This document shows positions 35,672 to 44,241 of a stretch of 64,000 nt of DNA, in pieces. The DNA lies in the NCBI RefSeq assembly GCF_003347595.2, contig NZ_QCZK02000024.1:456488-520487 (forward strand). Reading direction: 5' to 3'. Both the position numbers and the translations under genes were made by a program. Below the pieces are notes generated by a model that did no database searches, was not told the DNA's origin, and worked only from the letters and a program-made list of their open reading frames with translations. This DNA comes from Botryobacter ruber (GTDB lineage Bacteria; Bacteroidota; Bacteroidia; Cytophagales; Hymenobacteraceae). Positions within the stretch are counted from its first letter, which is position 1, and each line of letters starts with the position of its first letter.

Positions 35672-36694
35672 ATGAAGTTTCACCTGACAGATGCCTTTAA
35701 TTTTCTTTCCAAGCTAACGCCGCTGCGTGTACTCAACGCCGCTCAGGTTACAGGAAGCTACGTGGTGTCGCGGTTAACAGGCAGGGCCTGGCACTGGGGC
35801 GTACCTCTTAGCATTTCGTTTGAACCTACTACCTCCTGCAACCTCCGTTGTCCCGAGTGTCCCAGCGGTCTGCGCTCCTTTACCCGCCCCACCGGCATGC
35901 TCGAGGATTCGCTTTTTAAAGCAACTATCGACCAGCTGCACCGGCAGTTGCTCTACCTTATTTTTTACTTCCAGGGCGAGCCCTACCTGCACAAGAACTT
36001 CCTGGAACTGGTACAGTATGCCTCCCGCAAAGGAATTTACACGGCGACTTCTACCAACGCGCATTACCTGAACGACGAAACCGCCCGGCAGACCGTAGAG
36101 TCCGGGCTGGACCGCCTGATCATTTCAATAGACGGCACCACCCAGGAAACCTATGCTGCTTACCGGGTAGGCGGAAAGCTGGAGAAGGTGCTGGAAGGAA
36201 CGCGTAACGTAGTGAAGTGGAAAAAAAAGCTGAAATCGAAAACACCGCACCTCATGTTTCAGTTTTTAGTCGTACGTCCCAACGAGCACCAACTCGAAGA
36301 CGTACAAAAGCTGGCAAAAGAGCTCGGTGTAGACGAAGTAGTGTTTAAAACAGCCCAGATCTACGATTACGAAAACGGCTCTTCGCTTATTCCCACCATC
36401 GATTATTATTCGAGGTACAGGAATAACGGCAACGGAACCTACTCCATCAAAAACAAGCTGCTGAACCACTGCTGGAAGATGTGGCACTCCTGCGTGATCA
36501 CCTGGGATGGCTTAGTAGTGCCCTGCTGTTTTGATAAAGATGCCGAATACCGGCAGGGCGATCTGAAAAAAGAAACCTTCCGCAGCCTGTGGCGGGGCGC
36601 CAGGTACCGAAACTTCAGGCAGGCGTTAATTAAGTCGAGGTCGGAAATTGAAATGTGCCGTAACTGTACCGAAGGTACCCGGGTATGGGCCTAA
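35672..36694 (+). CDS. Radical SAM/SPASM domain protein
   Basis: A 340-residue enzyme. The radical-SAM cluster motif CxxxCxxC is Cys56, Cys60 and Cys63 (SCNLRCPEC), followed by a TIM barrel. The SPASM C terminus has Cys in SCVITWDG, PCC and CRNC, ligands for auxiliary iron-sulfur clusters. Such enzymes modify peptides or proteins or act in cofactor synthesis; no substrate peptide gene is visible nearby. It is 43 nt upstream of an MscS channel gene and is probably co-transcribed, though no functional link is obvious. Confidence 0.9.
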   Translation: MKFHLTDAFNFLSKLTPLRVLNAAQVTGSYVVSRLTGRAWHWGVPLSISFEPTTSCNLRCPECPSGLRSFTRPTGMLEDSLFKATIDQLHRQLLYLIFYFQGEPYLHKNFLELVQYASRKGIYTATSTNAHYLNDETARQTVESGLDRLIISIDGTTQETYAAYRVGGKLEKVLEGTRNVVKWKKKLKSKTPHLMFQFLVVRPNEHQLEDVQKLAKELGVDEVVFKTAQIYDYENGSSLIPTIDYYSRYRNNGNGTYSIKNKLLNHCWKMWHSCVITWDGLVVPCCFDKDAEYRQGDLKKETFRSLWRGARYRNFRQALIKSRSEIEMCRNCTEGTRVWA

Positions 36695-36737
36695 ACCGGC
36701 AGGCATTAAGATGATGAACATGTAAAAAACAAGCATT

Positions 36738-37661
36738 ATGAATAATCTTGACAGAGCGCTGGAGCTCCTGCTCAGCAAGCTGGAGAATTGGGGGGTTTAT
36801 ATTGTACAGATGTTGCCCAACTTCTTTGTGGCCATTGTGCTGGTAATTGCTACCTTTTATGTAGCAGGGCTTATCCAGAAAGGGTTAGACAGCATTATCA
36901 GCCGGTTCTCCCAAAGCGCAGCAATCAATAACCTGATTTCTACAATACTATACCTGCTGCTGCTCCTGGTCGGGTTCTTCTTTGCCTTAAGCATTCTGCA
37001 GCTCGACAAGGTAGTAGTTTCGTTGCTGGCCGGTGTCGGTATCATTGGTTTGGCTCTCGGTTTTGCGTTTCAGGACATTGCGGCTAATTTTATTTCGGGG
37101 GTTATTATTGCCGTGCAAAGGCCTTTTAAAGTAGGCGACATGATCCAGACCAACGAGTACGACGGTGTGATCGAGCGTATTACGCTGCGCACCATCGATG
37201 TGCGGCAAACCACGGGCGAGCTGGTAAAGCTGCCCAACAAGCTGGTGTTTGAAAAGCCGGTAACCAACCTCTCCTACTACAACGCCCGGCGTGTAGACCT
37301 TCCGGTAGGCATATCCTACTCCGAAGACCTGGAACGGGTACAAGGCATTGTGAAAGAGGCGCTGGAAGATGTGAAGAACCGTATTAAGACACGAGAAGTG
37401 GAGGTGATGTACGATGAATTTGGCGATAGCTCCATCGTGTTTAAAGCACGCTTTTGGATTACCTATAAGCGGCAGGTTGATTATGTGGGCGCCAAAAGCG
37501 ATGCTATCATCCGGATAAAGAAAGCGTTTGACCAGAATAACATCACGATTCCGTTCCCTATCCGGACACTGGAGTTTGGTGGAGAAGACGGCGAGAAACT
37601 GTCGGAGAAGCTGGAGGCCCTGCGGGCATCGGTAAAAGAAGGGAAGCAGAATTTAGAGTAA
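36738..37661 (+). CDS. MscS-family mechanosensitive channel
   Basis: A 307-residue channel: three transmembrane helices (about 25-45, 68-90 and 95-130), the third a pore-lining Gly/Ala-rich segment (GVGIIGLALGFAFQDIAANF), a beta domain with RPFKVGDMI, and a C-terminal alpha-beta cage. It releases ions under osmotic down-shock. Length and motifs are normal. The gene converges on a small minus-strand gene through a shared terminator. Confidence 0.93.
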   Translation: MNNLDRALELLLSKLENWGVYIVQMLPNFFVAIVLVIATFYVAGLIQKGLDSIISRFSQSAAINNLISTILYLLLLLVGFFFALSILQLDKVVVSLLAGVGIIGLALGFAFQDIAANFISGVIIAVQRPFKVGDMIQTNEYDGVIERITLRTIDVRQTTGELVKLPNKLVFEKPVTNLSYYNARRVDLPVGISYSEDLERVQGIVKEALEDVKNRIKTREVEVMYDEFGDSSIVFKARFWITYKRQVDYVGAKSDAIIRIKKAFDQNNITIPFPIRTLEFGGEDGEKLSEKLEALRASVKEGKQNLE

Positions 37662-37699
37662 CCGCAGAGTTAAGAATAATTGATAGGTTGAAATTAAAA

Positions 37700-37730
37700 C
37701 AGAAAGGGCCGATTTGTTCGGCCCTTTCTG
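37700..37730. terminator. Bidirectional terminator
   Basis: Stem CAGAAAGGGCCGA with TCGGCCCTTTCTG, 5-nt loop. It lies between the convergent MscS gene and the small protein gene, whose stop is only 1-2 nt away. Confidence 0.75.
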
Positions 37731-37731
37731 T

Positions 37732-38073
37732 TTACTTGTCTTTTTTATCAAGGTCTTTCCCTAAATCTTCTACTTGTTTCATAAAAGTATCGATGTTTTC
37801 ATCGGCATAGGGACCATACGAATTGGAAATTGTTCCTTTTAACCCGTTAGTGGTTTCAAGCACATACAAAATAGACATGTCATCGGGATCGCTTTCACCT
37901 TCAAACCGGTAGAAGTCCACGATGCGCACCTGGTCCGGGCGGAAGTCTTCTTTTCCATCCATCGTAGTCAGGCGTCCGTCTTCCGTAACTTTGAAATCAA
38001 GGGTACAACCACCCTCTTTTTTGAGGCGGTTCAACACGTTAACGAGAGATCTTTCTTCAACTTTATCTTGCAT
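37732..38073 (-). CDS. Small conserved acidic protein
   Basis: A 113-residue soluble acidic protein. KEGGCTLDFKVTEDGRL and a central YVLETTNGLKGT look like a single alpha-beta domain. As I recall, relatives in databases sometimes carry an unlikely 'phosphoribosylpyrophosphate synthetase' label; the length rules that out. The C terminus is Lys/Asp-rich. Function is unknown. It lies alone between a terminator and a family B repeat. Confidence 0.6.
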   Translation of the reverse strand: MQDKVEERSLVNVLNRLKKEGGCTLDFKVTEDGRLTTMDGKEDFRPDQVRIVDFYRFEGESDPDDMSILYVLETTNGLKGTISNSYGPYADENIDTFMKQVEDLGKDLDKKDK

Positions 38074-38170
38074 AACATATAGATTTTTAGTGATATCATT
38101 TGCAGGTATAGACCTATACGCAAAAAAGAAGCAAGGATACAGTTTTAGAGCAGAAATTCTGCTGAAGGAG

Positions 38171-38462
38171 GTTGGGAAGTTAGAGAGTTAGAGAGTTTAG
38201 GAGTTTGAGAGGTAGAAAGGTAGAGAGGTGAAAGTTTTGTAGGGGTTGAAGATTTTCAACCCTGTAACAGAAAGGTAGTAAGGTTAAGGGTATGGCTGTA
38301 GAGACGCGGTGCCCGCGTCTCCTGCACGAACCACAGGCAAATCCAATCCTGTTATGCCTTAAATCTTCTTAATCGTGTTCAGACAACCCCAATCCTGAAA
38401 ATCCTAAAATTCCGTAAATCCTGATTCAGACAACAGCAGTGGCTGTGGTGGCAGGAGCAGAA
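38171..38462 (+). repeat. Family B composite repeat, copy 3
   Basis: Purine tract of GTTAGA/GGTAGA words (38171-38228), hairpin B2 (38243-38262), hairpin B3 (38301-38321), an AATCCTGTTATGCC to CTGAAAATCCT section, and A core (38434-38461). This is among the most complete forward copies. It fills the gap from the small acidic gene to the FeoB-associated gene. Confidence 0.85.
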
Positions 38463-38510
38463 AGGCTTTTTATGGCGAAAGCCATCTTTGGTGATGAGTA
38501 GCTACTGTAA

Positions 38511-38702
38511 CTACTGCATCTTCTTTTGCAGCTGCTTTTGCTCCAGGTCCTGCTGAATCTTTTTGAAGTCGATGGTAGAACAGGCGCTGCCACAGCCTTT
38601 GGCGCAGCCGCTGCCTTTGCTGCTGAAATTCCTGTACAGCAGGCGTGCCATGTAAGCCGCCGCCGCTATAAAAATGATAAAGATTATTATTTCCTGTATC
38701 AT
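38511..38702 (-). CDS. FeoB-associated Cys-rich membrane protein
   Basis: A 63-residue single-span membrane protein. One helix (about 4-22), then a Cys-rich turn with Cys33, Cys37 and Cys41 in GCAKGCGSAC, and a basic/Gln-rich tail. This matches the small FeoB-associated family usually encoded next to feoB in iron-uptake operons. No feoA or feoB is in this window; it lies isolated between two family B repeats. The TGG-free short ORF has a normal ATG start. Confidence 0.7.
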   Translation of the reverse strand: MIQEIIIFIIFIAAAAYMARLLYRNFSSKGSGCAKGCGSACSTIDFKKIQQDLEQKQLQKKMQ

Positions 38703-38710
38703 ATCTCTTT

Positions 38711-39165
38711 AAAGTTTAAGAGTTTGGGAGTTAGAGAGTTAGAAAAGTAAAAAGGTAGAGAGGTTGGAGGTCTGGCTGTAGAGACGCGATGCCCGCGTCT
38801 CCTGCACGATCCGCAAACAAACCAAATCCTGAAAATCCATAAATCTGGCGAATCCAAATTCAGACAAAAAACCTTTCTGCTCCTGCCTCCATAGCCTCTC
38901 CTCTTCTGCCTGAATCAGGATTTACAGAATTTTAGGATTTTCAGGATTTGGTTTGTCTGAACACGATTAAGAAGATTTAAGGAATAACAGGATTAGGTTT
39001 GTCTGTGGTTAGTGCAGGAGACGCGGGCACCGCGTCTCTACAGCCATACCCCCAACCTTACTACCTTTCTGTTACAGGGTTGAAGATTTTCAACCCCTAC
39101 AAAATCTACCTTTCTACCTCCTAAACTCTTAAACTCCCAAACTTCTAAACTTTCTAACTTCAATC
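38711..39165. repeat. Family B composite repeats, copies 4 and 5, head to head
   Basis: A forward copy (about 38711-38875) with purine tract, a B3 hairpin (38781-38801) and the AATCC section, but lacking B2. It meets a reverse copy (about 38876-39165) with A core (38876-38910), B3 (39018-39038), B2 (39077-39096) and pyrimidine tract. The two form one large inverted repeat of about 455 bp. The pyrimidine tract is followed by CCAATAACGAATAACTAAC-type words (about 39166-39207). Confidence 0.8.
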
Positions 39166-39210
39166 TCCTCCCCAATAACGAATAACTAACAACCAATAAC
39201 CAAAACAAGT

Positions 39211-40011
39211 TTAAGCTTTCTTCCAGAACTCCGAAATTGTTTCCATTACCTCCGAATGAATATGACCGTTGCTGGCGGCTATTTCGCCTCCGAACAGGTA
39301 ATCGCCGTTGAGGTCGGTGAAGGTGGAGATTTTGCCGCCTGCCTCTTTAATCAAAAGTACACCGGCTGCTACGTCCCAGGGGTTCAGGTTGTACTCGAAG
39401 AAAGCTTCGAAACGGCCTGCTGCCACGTATGCCAGATCGATAGCGGCAGAACCGAGGCGGCGGAAGCCATGCGATTTTGCCAGGAACGACATCAGGATCT
39501 GCATGTATTGCTGCGTGAGGCCCTGCTCCCGGTACGGGAAGCCGGTCGCGATCAGCGCATCTTTCAGGGCAGGCGCTTCCGATACTCTTATAGGCTTGCC
39601 GTTCAGGTAGGCGCCACCGTCTTTCCAGGCATAAAAGCACTCGTCGCGCGACATGTCGTACACCACGCCGGCCACTACCTCGTTGTATTCCATCAGGCCA
39701 ACGCTGATACAGAAAATAGGCAGGCCATGCGTAAAGTTGGTCGTGCCATCCACGGGGTCAATTACCCAGTTGTAGCGCTCCTGCTGTGTGCTGTCGGTGC
39801 CTTCTTCGGTTATGAAGCCAGCCTCAGGTAAGAGCTCGCGCAGCGCAGCCACCAGCTGTACTTCCGCCTCCTTGTCTACATACGACACCAGGTTGTTAAA
39901 ACCTTTGAGTTCTATTCTGCCGCGGTCGAAGTTTTCGGCTTCGTACCGGATAAATTCACCTACTTTTCTGGCAACAGTATTCAGTTTCTGTGAAAGGTGC
40001 TCTAAATTCAT
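39211..40011 (-). CDS. Inositol monophosphatase family protein
   Basis: A 266-residue Mg-dependent phosphatase. EEGTDSTQQER, DPVDGTTNFTHG and WDVAAGVLLIKEAGG are the three metal-binding signatures. It is the SuhB/IMPase type; the natural substrate could be an inositol phosphate or 3'-phosphoadenosine phosphate. The stop lies next to a family B repeat and a low-complexity CAATAACTA-type tract. It is 53 nt after lnt, probably the same operon. Confidence 0.92.
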   Translation of the reverse strand: MNLEHLSQKLNTVARKVGEFIRYEAENFDRGRIELKGFNNLVSYVDKEAEVQLVAALRELLPEAGFITEEGTDSTQQERYNWVIDPVDGTTNFTHGLPIFCISVGLMEYNEVVAGVVYDMSRDECFYAWKDGGAYLNGKPIRVSEAPALKDALIATGFPYREQGLTQQYMQILMSFLAKSHGFRRLGSAAIDLAYVAAGRFEAFFEYNLNPWDVAAGVLLIKEAGGKISTFTDLNGDYLFGGEIAASNGHIHSEVMETISEFWKKA

Positions 40012-40064
40012 AGTTCGATGTTTAATAGTTTAAGTAAAGCTTCCTGCTTCTGCGGCAGGAAAAA

Positions 40065-41735
40065 TTAAGCAGGCTGCATGTTTTTGGGCCGCTTGCGGCG
40101 GATAGCGCCTTTTACCACTGTGCCGAGCAGCATGACCAGCGCCAGCGACTGCAGCGTATTGCCAATATACTCCCCGTTGCGGCTGTAAAAAGTTTGCTCC
40201 GTATTCGACAGGATGGTCTGGCGCAAAGCGGCAGGTACCCACCACCCGGAGCGGTCTGTAATTTCGCCTTTCTGATTGATAAAGCCGGAGATGCCGGTAT
40301 TGGCAGAGCGGGCAATGCTGCGGCGGGTTTCGATGGCGCGCAGGGTGGCATATTGCAAATGCTGCCTGTAACCGGGCGAGTCGCTCCACCAGCCGTCGTT
40401 GGTAATCACAAAGATCAGGCTGGCTCCTTTGCGTACGTACCCCGACACATAATCGCCATACACCGATTCGTAGCAGATTACCGGAGCAGCGCCCATTTCT
40501 GCTTGCTGCTGATGGAAGAACACGTCGCGCTCCAGTTGGCTGCCCTGGCTGCCCACAGTGCCGCCCAAGTCTATGGCGAAAGGCCCCAGAAATTTAAAGA
40601 ACTGCGGGTAAGGCAGCTTCTCGACACCAGGCACCAGTTTCGACTTATGGTAAAGGTCAACCTGGCCGTTGCTGTTGATGTGCATGCCGGTGTTAAAGGA
40701 GTCGTAGTAGCCGAAGCCTTCCATGTAACGGACGGTAGGGCTGGCGTCTTTCCGGTCGCCGTAGAAGGCATAGGTATCGATTCCGGTTACCAGCTCCAGC
40801 CCCGGGTGCTGCGCCAGAAAATCTTTGATCTCCTTGATGTACGGATACACATCGATCGTTTCTTCCCAATAGCCCTGGTCGATACGCAAAGCGGTTTCAG
40901 GCCACACCAGGAATTTAGTTTCCGGCGTTAGCTGCTGCTCCGACAGGGTAATGAGTCGTTGGAGCTGCTCCGGGTACGGAATAAAGTTGTCGTGGCCCGA
41001 GAATTTTTCGTGATACGGGTCGATGTTTGGCTGCACCACCACTACCTCCACAGGCTCGCCCTGCTGCTCGTACTTGGCCAGTATCAGGTAAGAGATAAGG
41101 ATCGGAACAAGTAGGACAGCCGTTGGCAGCAGCAGTCTTTTCAGCTTCACCGGCTGGTACGGGTAATAGCGAATAGCCCGGTAGATCAGGATATTAACAG
41201 CCAGCACCCACACCGAACCTCCCAGGAAACCGGTGTACTCATACCACTGCACCCACTGGTTCAGGGTGGCAAAGCCATTGCCCAGCGTCAGCCAGGGCCA
41301 CGAGAGGTCCCAGGTCAGGTGCAATTGCTCGAAGGCGATCCAGTAAGCAATAAGTGAAATGTAGCCGATGGTACGGCCGAAGTATTTCTTGGTGTAGAAA
41401 AAAGCCATCAGCGGCATGCTTTGCAGCAGCGCGTTCAGAACCACGGCCGCTATACCGCCGGGCAGCGTGGAGTGCATTACCCACCAGGTGGTAAACAGGT
41501 TCCAGAGCAGCAGCATCAGGTAGCTGTTCTTAAAGAACGTAAAGCCCGGTGCTTTGTGTTTGTTGCTCTGGCTGATGAGCTGCTCCATGTACAGCCACGG
41601 CACCCACCCGATAAACAGGAAGAACGCCAGCGGCTTCACGGGCCACCCTAGCCAAAGGAAAAAGGCACTGTTCAGCGCCAGAAACGGGTATATAAAACGG
41701 CTATTTAGCGCCTTGTACGACAATGACGAATTCAC
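40065..41735 (-). CDS. lnt: Apolipoprotein N-acyltransferase
   Basis: An integral inner-membrane enzyme that adds the third acyl chain to lipoproteins. About 6 N-terminal helices and a nitrilase-like domain with all catalytic residues: Glu in VWPETALR, Lys in YHKSKLVPGVE and Cys in VICYESVYGDY. 556 residues, slightly long. The start is a GTG at 41735, giving a 35-nt overlap with rsmI; a TTG four codons in would shorten this. In Bacteroidota this links lipoprotein maturation with the many lipoproteins seen here. Confidence 0.93.
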   Translation of the reverse strand: MNSSLSYKALNSRFIYPFLALNSAFFLWLGWPVKPLAFFLFIGWVPWLYMEQLISQSNKHKAPGFTFFKNSYLMLLLWNLFTTWWVMHSTLPGGIAAVVLNALLQSMPLMAFFYTKKYFGRTIGYISLIAYWIAFEQLHLTWDLSWPWLTLGNGFATLNQWVQWYEYTGFLGGSVWVLAVNILIYRAIRYYPYQPVKLKRLLLPTAVLLVPILISYLILAKYEQQGEPVEVVVVQPNIDPYHEKFSGHDNFIPYPEQLQRLITLSEQQLTPETKFLVWPETALRIDQGYWEETIDVYPYIKEIKDFLAQHPGLELVTGIDTYAFYGDRKDASPTVRYMEGFGYYDSFNTGMHINSNGQVDLYHKSKLVPGVEKLPYPQFFKFLGPFAIDLGGTVGSQGSQLERDVFFHQQQAEMGAAPVICYESVYGDYVSGYVRKGASLIFVITNDGWWSDSPGYRQHLQYATLRAIETRRSIARSANTGISGFINQKGEITDRSGWWVPAALRQTILSNTEQTFYSRNGEYIGNTLQSLALVMLLGTVVKGAIRRKRPKNMQPA

Positions 41736-42387
41736 CTTTGATTGCTTTGGTAGTAAAAATTTGAATCAGCTCGTCTAAAGTACCGTTAATGGTTTCTTCA
41801 AACATCTTCGAGATTTCACGTGAAACAGAAGCCATGCGTTCGCCGCCAAAGTACTCTTTGAACTGCGTGAGCGTTTTGAGCAGGCGGTGTGGCGATTCGT
41901 AAAAAATCATGGTCCGTTCTTCGTTTGCCAGACTCAGCAGGCGCGTCTGGCGGCCCTTTTTCAGTGGCAGAAATCCTTCGAAGGTAAAACGGTCGGTACT
42001 GAAGCCCGATTTCACCAGCGCCGGCACAAAAGCAGTGGGCCCCGGAAGGCACTCCACTTTCAGGTTGTGGCGCAGGCACTCCCGGACCAACAAAAAACCG
42101 GGGTCAGAAATTCCAGGCGTACCCGCATCCGACACCAGCGCCATCACCTCCCCTGCCTGCATGCGCTCTACCAGGTGCGCAGACGCCTTGTGCTCGTTGT
42201 GCAGGTGGTGGCTGTGCATGCGCTTCTCGATGCCCAGGTGTTGCAGAAGCTTTCCGCTGGTGCGGGTGTCTTCCGCCAGAATCACGTCTACCTCCTTCAG
42301 CACCCGGATAGCCCGGAGTGTAATGTCCTCGAGGTTACCGATGGGCGTCGGCACTAAATACAAATTGGTTTTCTCAGGTTCCTGCAT
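41701..42387 (-). CDS. rsmI: 16S rRNA (cytidine-1402-2'-O)-methyltransferase RsmI
   Basis: A 228-residue tetrapyrrole-methylase-fold enzyme that 2'-O-methylates C1402 of 16S rRNA. LYLVPTPIGNLEDITLRAI at the N terminus, AEDTRTSGKLL, VSDAGTPGISDPG and the conserved SVSREISK block are all present. It overlaps lnt by 35 nt, so the two should be co-transcribed. The codons of the SVSREI stretch contain a parS-like palindrome. Confidence 0.95.
   Translation of the reverse strand: MQEPEKTNLYLVPTPIGNLEDITLRAIRVLKEVDVILAEDTRTSGKLLQHLGIEKRMHSHHLHNEHKASAHLVERMQAGEVMALVSDAGTPGISDPGFLLVRECLRHNLKVECLPGPTAFVPALVKSGFSTDRFTFEGFLPLKKGRQTRLLSLANEERTMIFYESPHRLLKTLTQFKEYFGGERMASVSREISKMFEETINGTLDELIQIFTTKAIKGEFVIVVQGAK
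41812..41827. promoter_or_regulatory. Second parS-like site, inside rsmI
   Basis: GATTTCACGTGAAACA matches 14 of the 16 parS positions, including the central TTTCACGTGAAA. It encodes the conserved SVSRE of RsmI. CACGTG words elsewhere in the window lack the flanking AAA/TTT, so it stands out, but protein constraint may explain it. It lies 36 kb from the perfect site. Confidence 0.4.
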
Positions 42388-42449
42388 AAAGCAAAGTTAC
42401 TAAGATTAAAGCTATCGCTTAGAAAAATGTCCTTTATCAAATAAACATT

Positions 42450-42545
42450 TCAACCACTCAAACTCCCGGGCCTGTAAAAGGGTTGAAGATTTACAACCTC
42501 TACAAATTTTCTAACTACCCAACTCTCTAACTCCCAAACTCCCAA
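42450..42545 (-). repeat. Truncated family B repeat, copy 6
   Basis: A decayed B2 hairpin, GGGTTGAAGATTTACAACCT (42480-42499), then the pyrimidine tract CTAACTACCCAACTCTC to about 42545. B3 and A parts are missing. The tract reads into the coding end of the pterin dehydratase gene. Confidence 0.7.
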
Positions 42546-42780
42546 ACTTCTCCGCAATGGCATCGATGCGTCGGGCAAGGCTGTGGTCGCGGGAGGTAAC
42601 GGTGTTTCCGGCATCGTGTGTGGTGAGTTCGATGTTCACTTTGTTGTACACATTGCTCCACCACGGATGATGATTCATATCTTCCGCTGCTTCAGCCACC
42701 TCGTTCATAAACGCCATGGCTTGTTTAAAATCTTTAAACGTAAACTGCCGCTTTAACTTGTTGTCTTCTTCTGTCCACAT
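42511..42780 (-). CDS. 4a-hydroxytetrahydrobiopterin dehydratase (PCD/DCoH)
   Basis: An 89-residue enzyme that recycles pterin cofactor for aromatic amino-acid hydroxylases. FKQAMAFMNEVAEAAEDMNH and HHPWWSNVYNKVNIELTTH match the family, with conserved His-His-Pro and Trp, and SLARRIDAIAE. The ATG at 42780 fits; the upstream frame is repeat DNA. The last dozen residues (KFGSLGVRELGS) are translated from the pyrimidine tract of a family B repeat, so the normal C terminus has been rewritten. The activity should survive because catalytic residues precede it. Confidence 0.9.
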   Translation of the reverse strand: MWTEEDNKLKRQFTFKDFKQAMAFMNEVAEAAEDMNHHPWWSNVYNKVNIELTTHDAGNTVTSRDHSLARRIDAIAEKFGSLGVRELGS

Positions 42781-42820
42781 AAAATGTACCGTTCCTGTTC
42801 TGTCTTTTCGGTTATAAAAT

Positions 42821-43178
42821 ACTGCTGCTCCTGCCACCACAGCCACTGCTCCTTTGTCTGAACTGTGATTTGTGTGATTTTAATGATTCAACTGATTTTT
42901 TTGTCTGAACACGATTAAATGATTTAAGGATAAACAGGATTTCTTGTCTGAATCAGGATTTTCAGGATTAGGTTTGTTTGTAGTCCGTGCAGGAGACGCG
43001 AGCATCGCGTCTCTACAGCTAAACCCTTAACCTTTCTACCTCTCTGTTACAGGGTTGAAGATTTTCAACCCCTACAAAATAACTACCTTTCTACCTTTCT
43101 ACCTTTCTAACTCTCAAACTCCCAAACTCCCAAACTCCTAAACTCCCAAACTCTCTAACTCATAAACTTTCTAACTTC
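42821..43178 (-). repeat. Family B composite repeat, copy 7 (reverse orientation)
   Basis: A core (42821-42852), a TTTGTCTGAACTGTGATT section, AGGATTTTCAGGATTAGG, B3 with AGC loop (42993-43013), B2 (43052-43071), and a long pyrimidine tract of CTACCT/CTAACT/AAACTCCC words (43085-43178). A TAATAACGAACAACCAATA-type tail follows (43184-43230), as after copy 5. Confidence 0.85.
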
Positions 43179-43290
43179 CATGCCCTCCCTATTAACTAAT
43201 AACGAACAACCAATAACTAAAACAAAACAAGCATAAAAGAGCAGGCGTATAGGTTAAGGCTGCAACAGCGGCTAAGTACCATCTAAAACT

Positions 43291-44160
43291 ATGAAAACTA
43301 TGGATAACAAACCAGAATCTTTACCACCACAGGAACAGGATGTTCAGCCGGGCAAGGAAACCGAGATGAACCCGAAGCCCGAGATTATCCGGGACTCCTA
43401 CAAAGGCAGTGATAAACTGAAAGGAAAAGTGGCGCTGATAACAGGAGGTGACAGTGGCATAGGTCGTGCCGTTGCTGTTCATTTCGCCCGCGAAGGGGCC
43501 GATGTAGCTATCGTCTACCTGAACGAAGACAAAGACGCCCGCGACACCAAAGCGCTGGTGGAGAAGGAAGGGCGCAAATGCCTGCTGCTTGCCGGCGACA
43601 TAGGCGATGAAGCATTTTGTAAAGAAGCCGTGCAGAAAACGGTGAAGGAACTGGGCAAGCTGGATGTGCTGGTAAATAATGCTGCCGAGCAGCACGAGCA
43701 GAAAGATTTGCGGGATATAAGCAAAGAGCAGCTGCAACGCACGTTCCAGACAAATATTTTCTCCTTCTTTTACATGACCAAAGCCGCCCTGGAGCACCTG
43801 AAAGAGGGAAGCGCTATCGTGAACAGTACCTCTGTAACTTCCTACCGGGGCAGTCATCACCTGATGGATTATGCTTCTACAAAAGGCTCTATCACGGCCT
43901 TTACCCGCTCCCTGTCAGCTAACCTGGCCGATAAAAAAATAAGAGTAAACGCTGTAGCGCCAGGCCCTATCTGGACACCGCTTATTCCGGCTTCTTTTGA
44001 TAAGAAGAAGGTAAAAGAGTTTGGCCAAAATGTGCCGCTGAAGCGTCCGGGACAGCCATCGGAGGTGGCGCCGGCCTATGTATTCCTGGCCAGCGACGAT
44101 GCCTCTTATATTACCGGGCAGATCATCCATGTGAACGGTGGCGAACAGGTAGGCTCGTAA
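43291..44160 (+). CDS. SDR family oxidoreductase (GSP39/YghA type)
   Basis: A 289-residue short-chain dehydrogenase. A Pro/Glu-rich disordered N terminus (about 1-45) precedes the Rossmann fold: TGGDSGIGRA cofactor loop, NNAAEQ, catalytic Ser in NSTSVTS, and YASTK (Tyr, Lys). ATGs at 43291 and 43300 are both possible. Relatives are general stress or glucose-dehydrogenase-like proteins. It heads a probable operon with two small disordered proteins and a shared terminator. Confidence 0.9.
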   Translation: MKTMDNKPESLPPQEQDVQPGKETEMNPKPEIIRDSYKGSDKLKGKVALITGGDSGIGRAVAVHFAREGADVAIVYLNEDKDARDTKALVEKEGRKCLLLAGDIGDEAFCKEAVQKTVKELGKLDVLVNNAAEQHEQKDLRDISKEQLQRTFQTNIFSFFYMTKAALEHLKEGSAIVNSTSVTSYRGSHHLMDYASTKGSITAFTRSLSANLADKKIRVNAVAPGPIWTPLIPASFDKKKVKEFGQNVPLKRPGQPSEVAPAYVFLASDDASYITGQIIHVNGGEQVGS

Positions 44161-44241
44161 AAGAGCTAAACCATAAGCAGCTGTTTTAAGTAAAAGATTT
44201 ATATGCTGTCGCTTTTCAGAAGCCGCAGCTGTTAAATTGAA

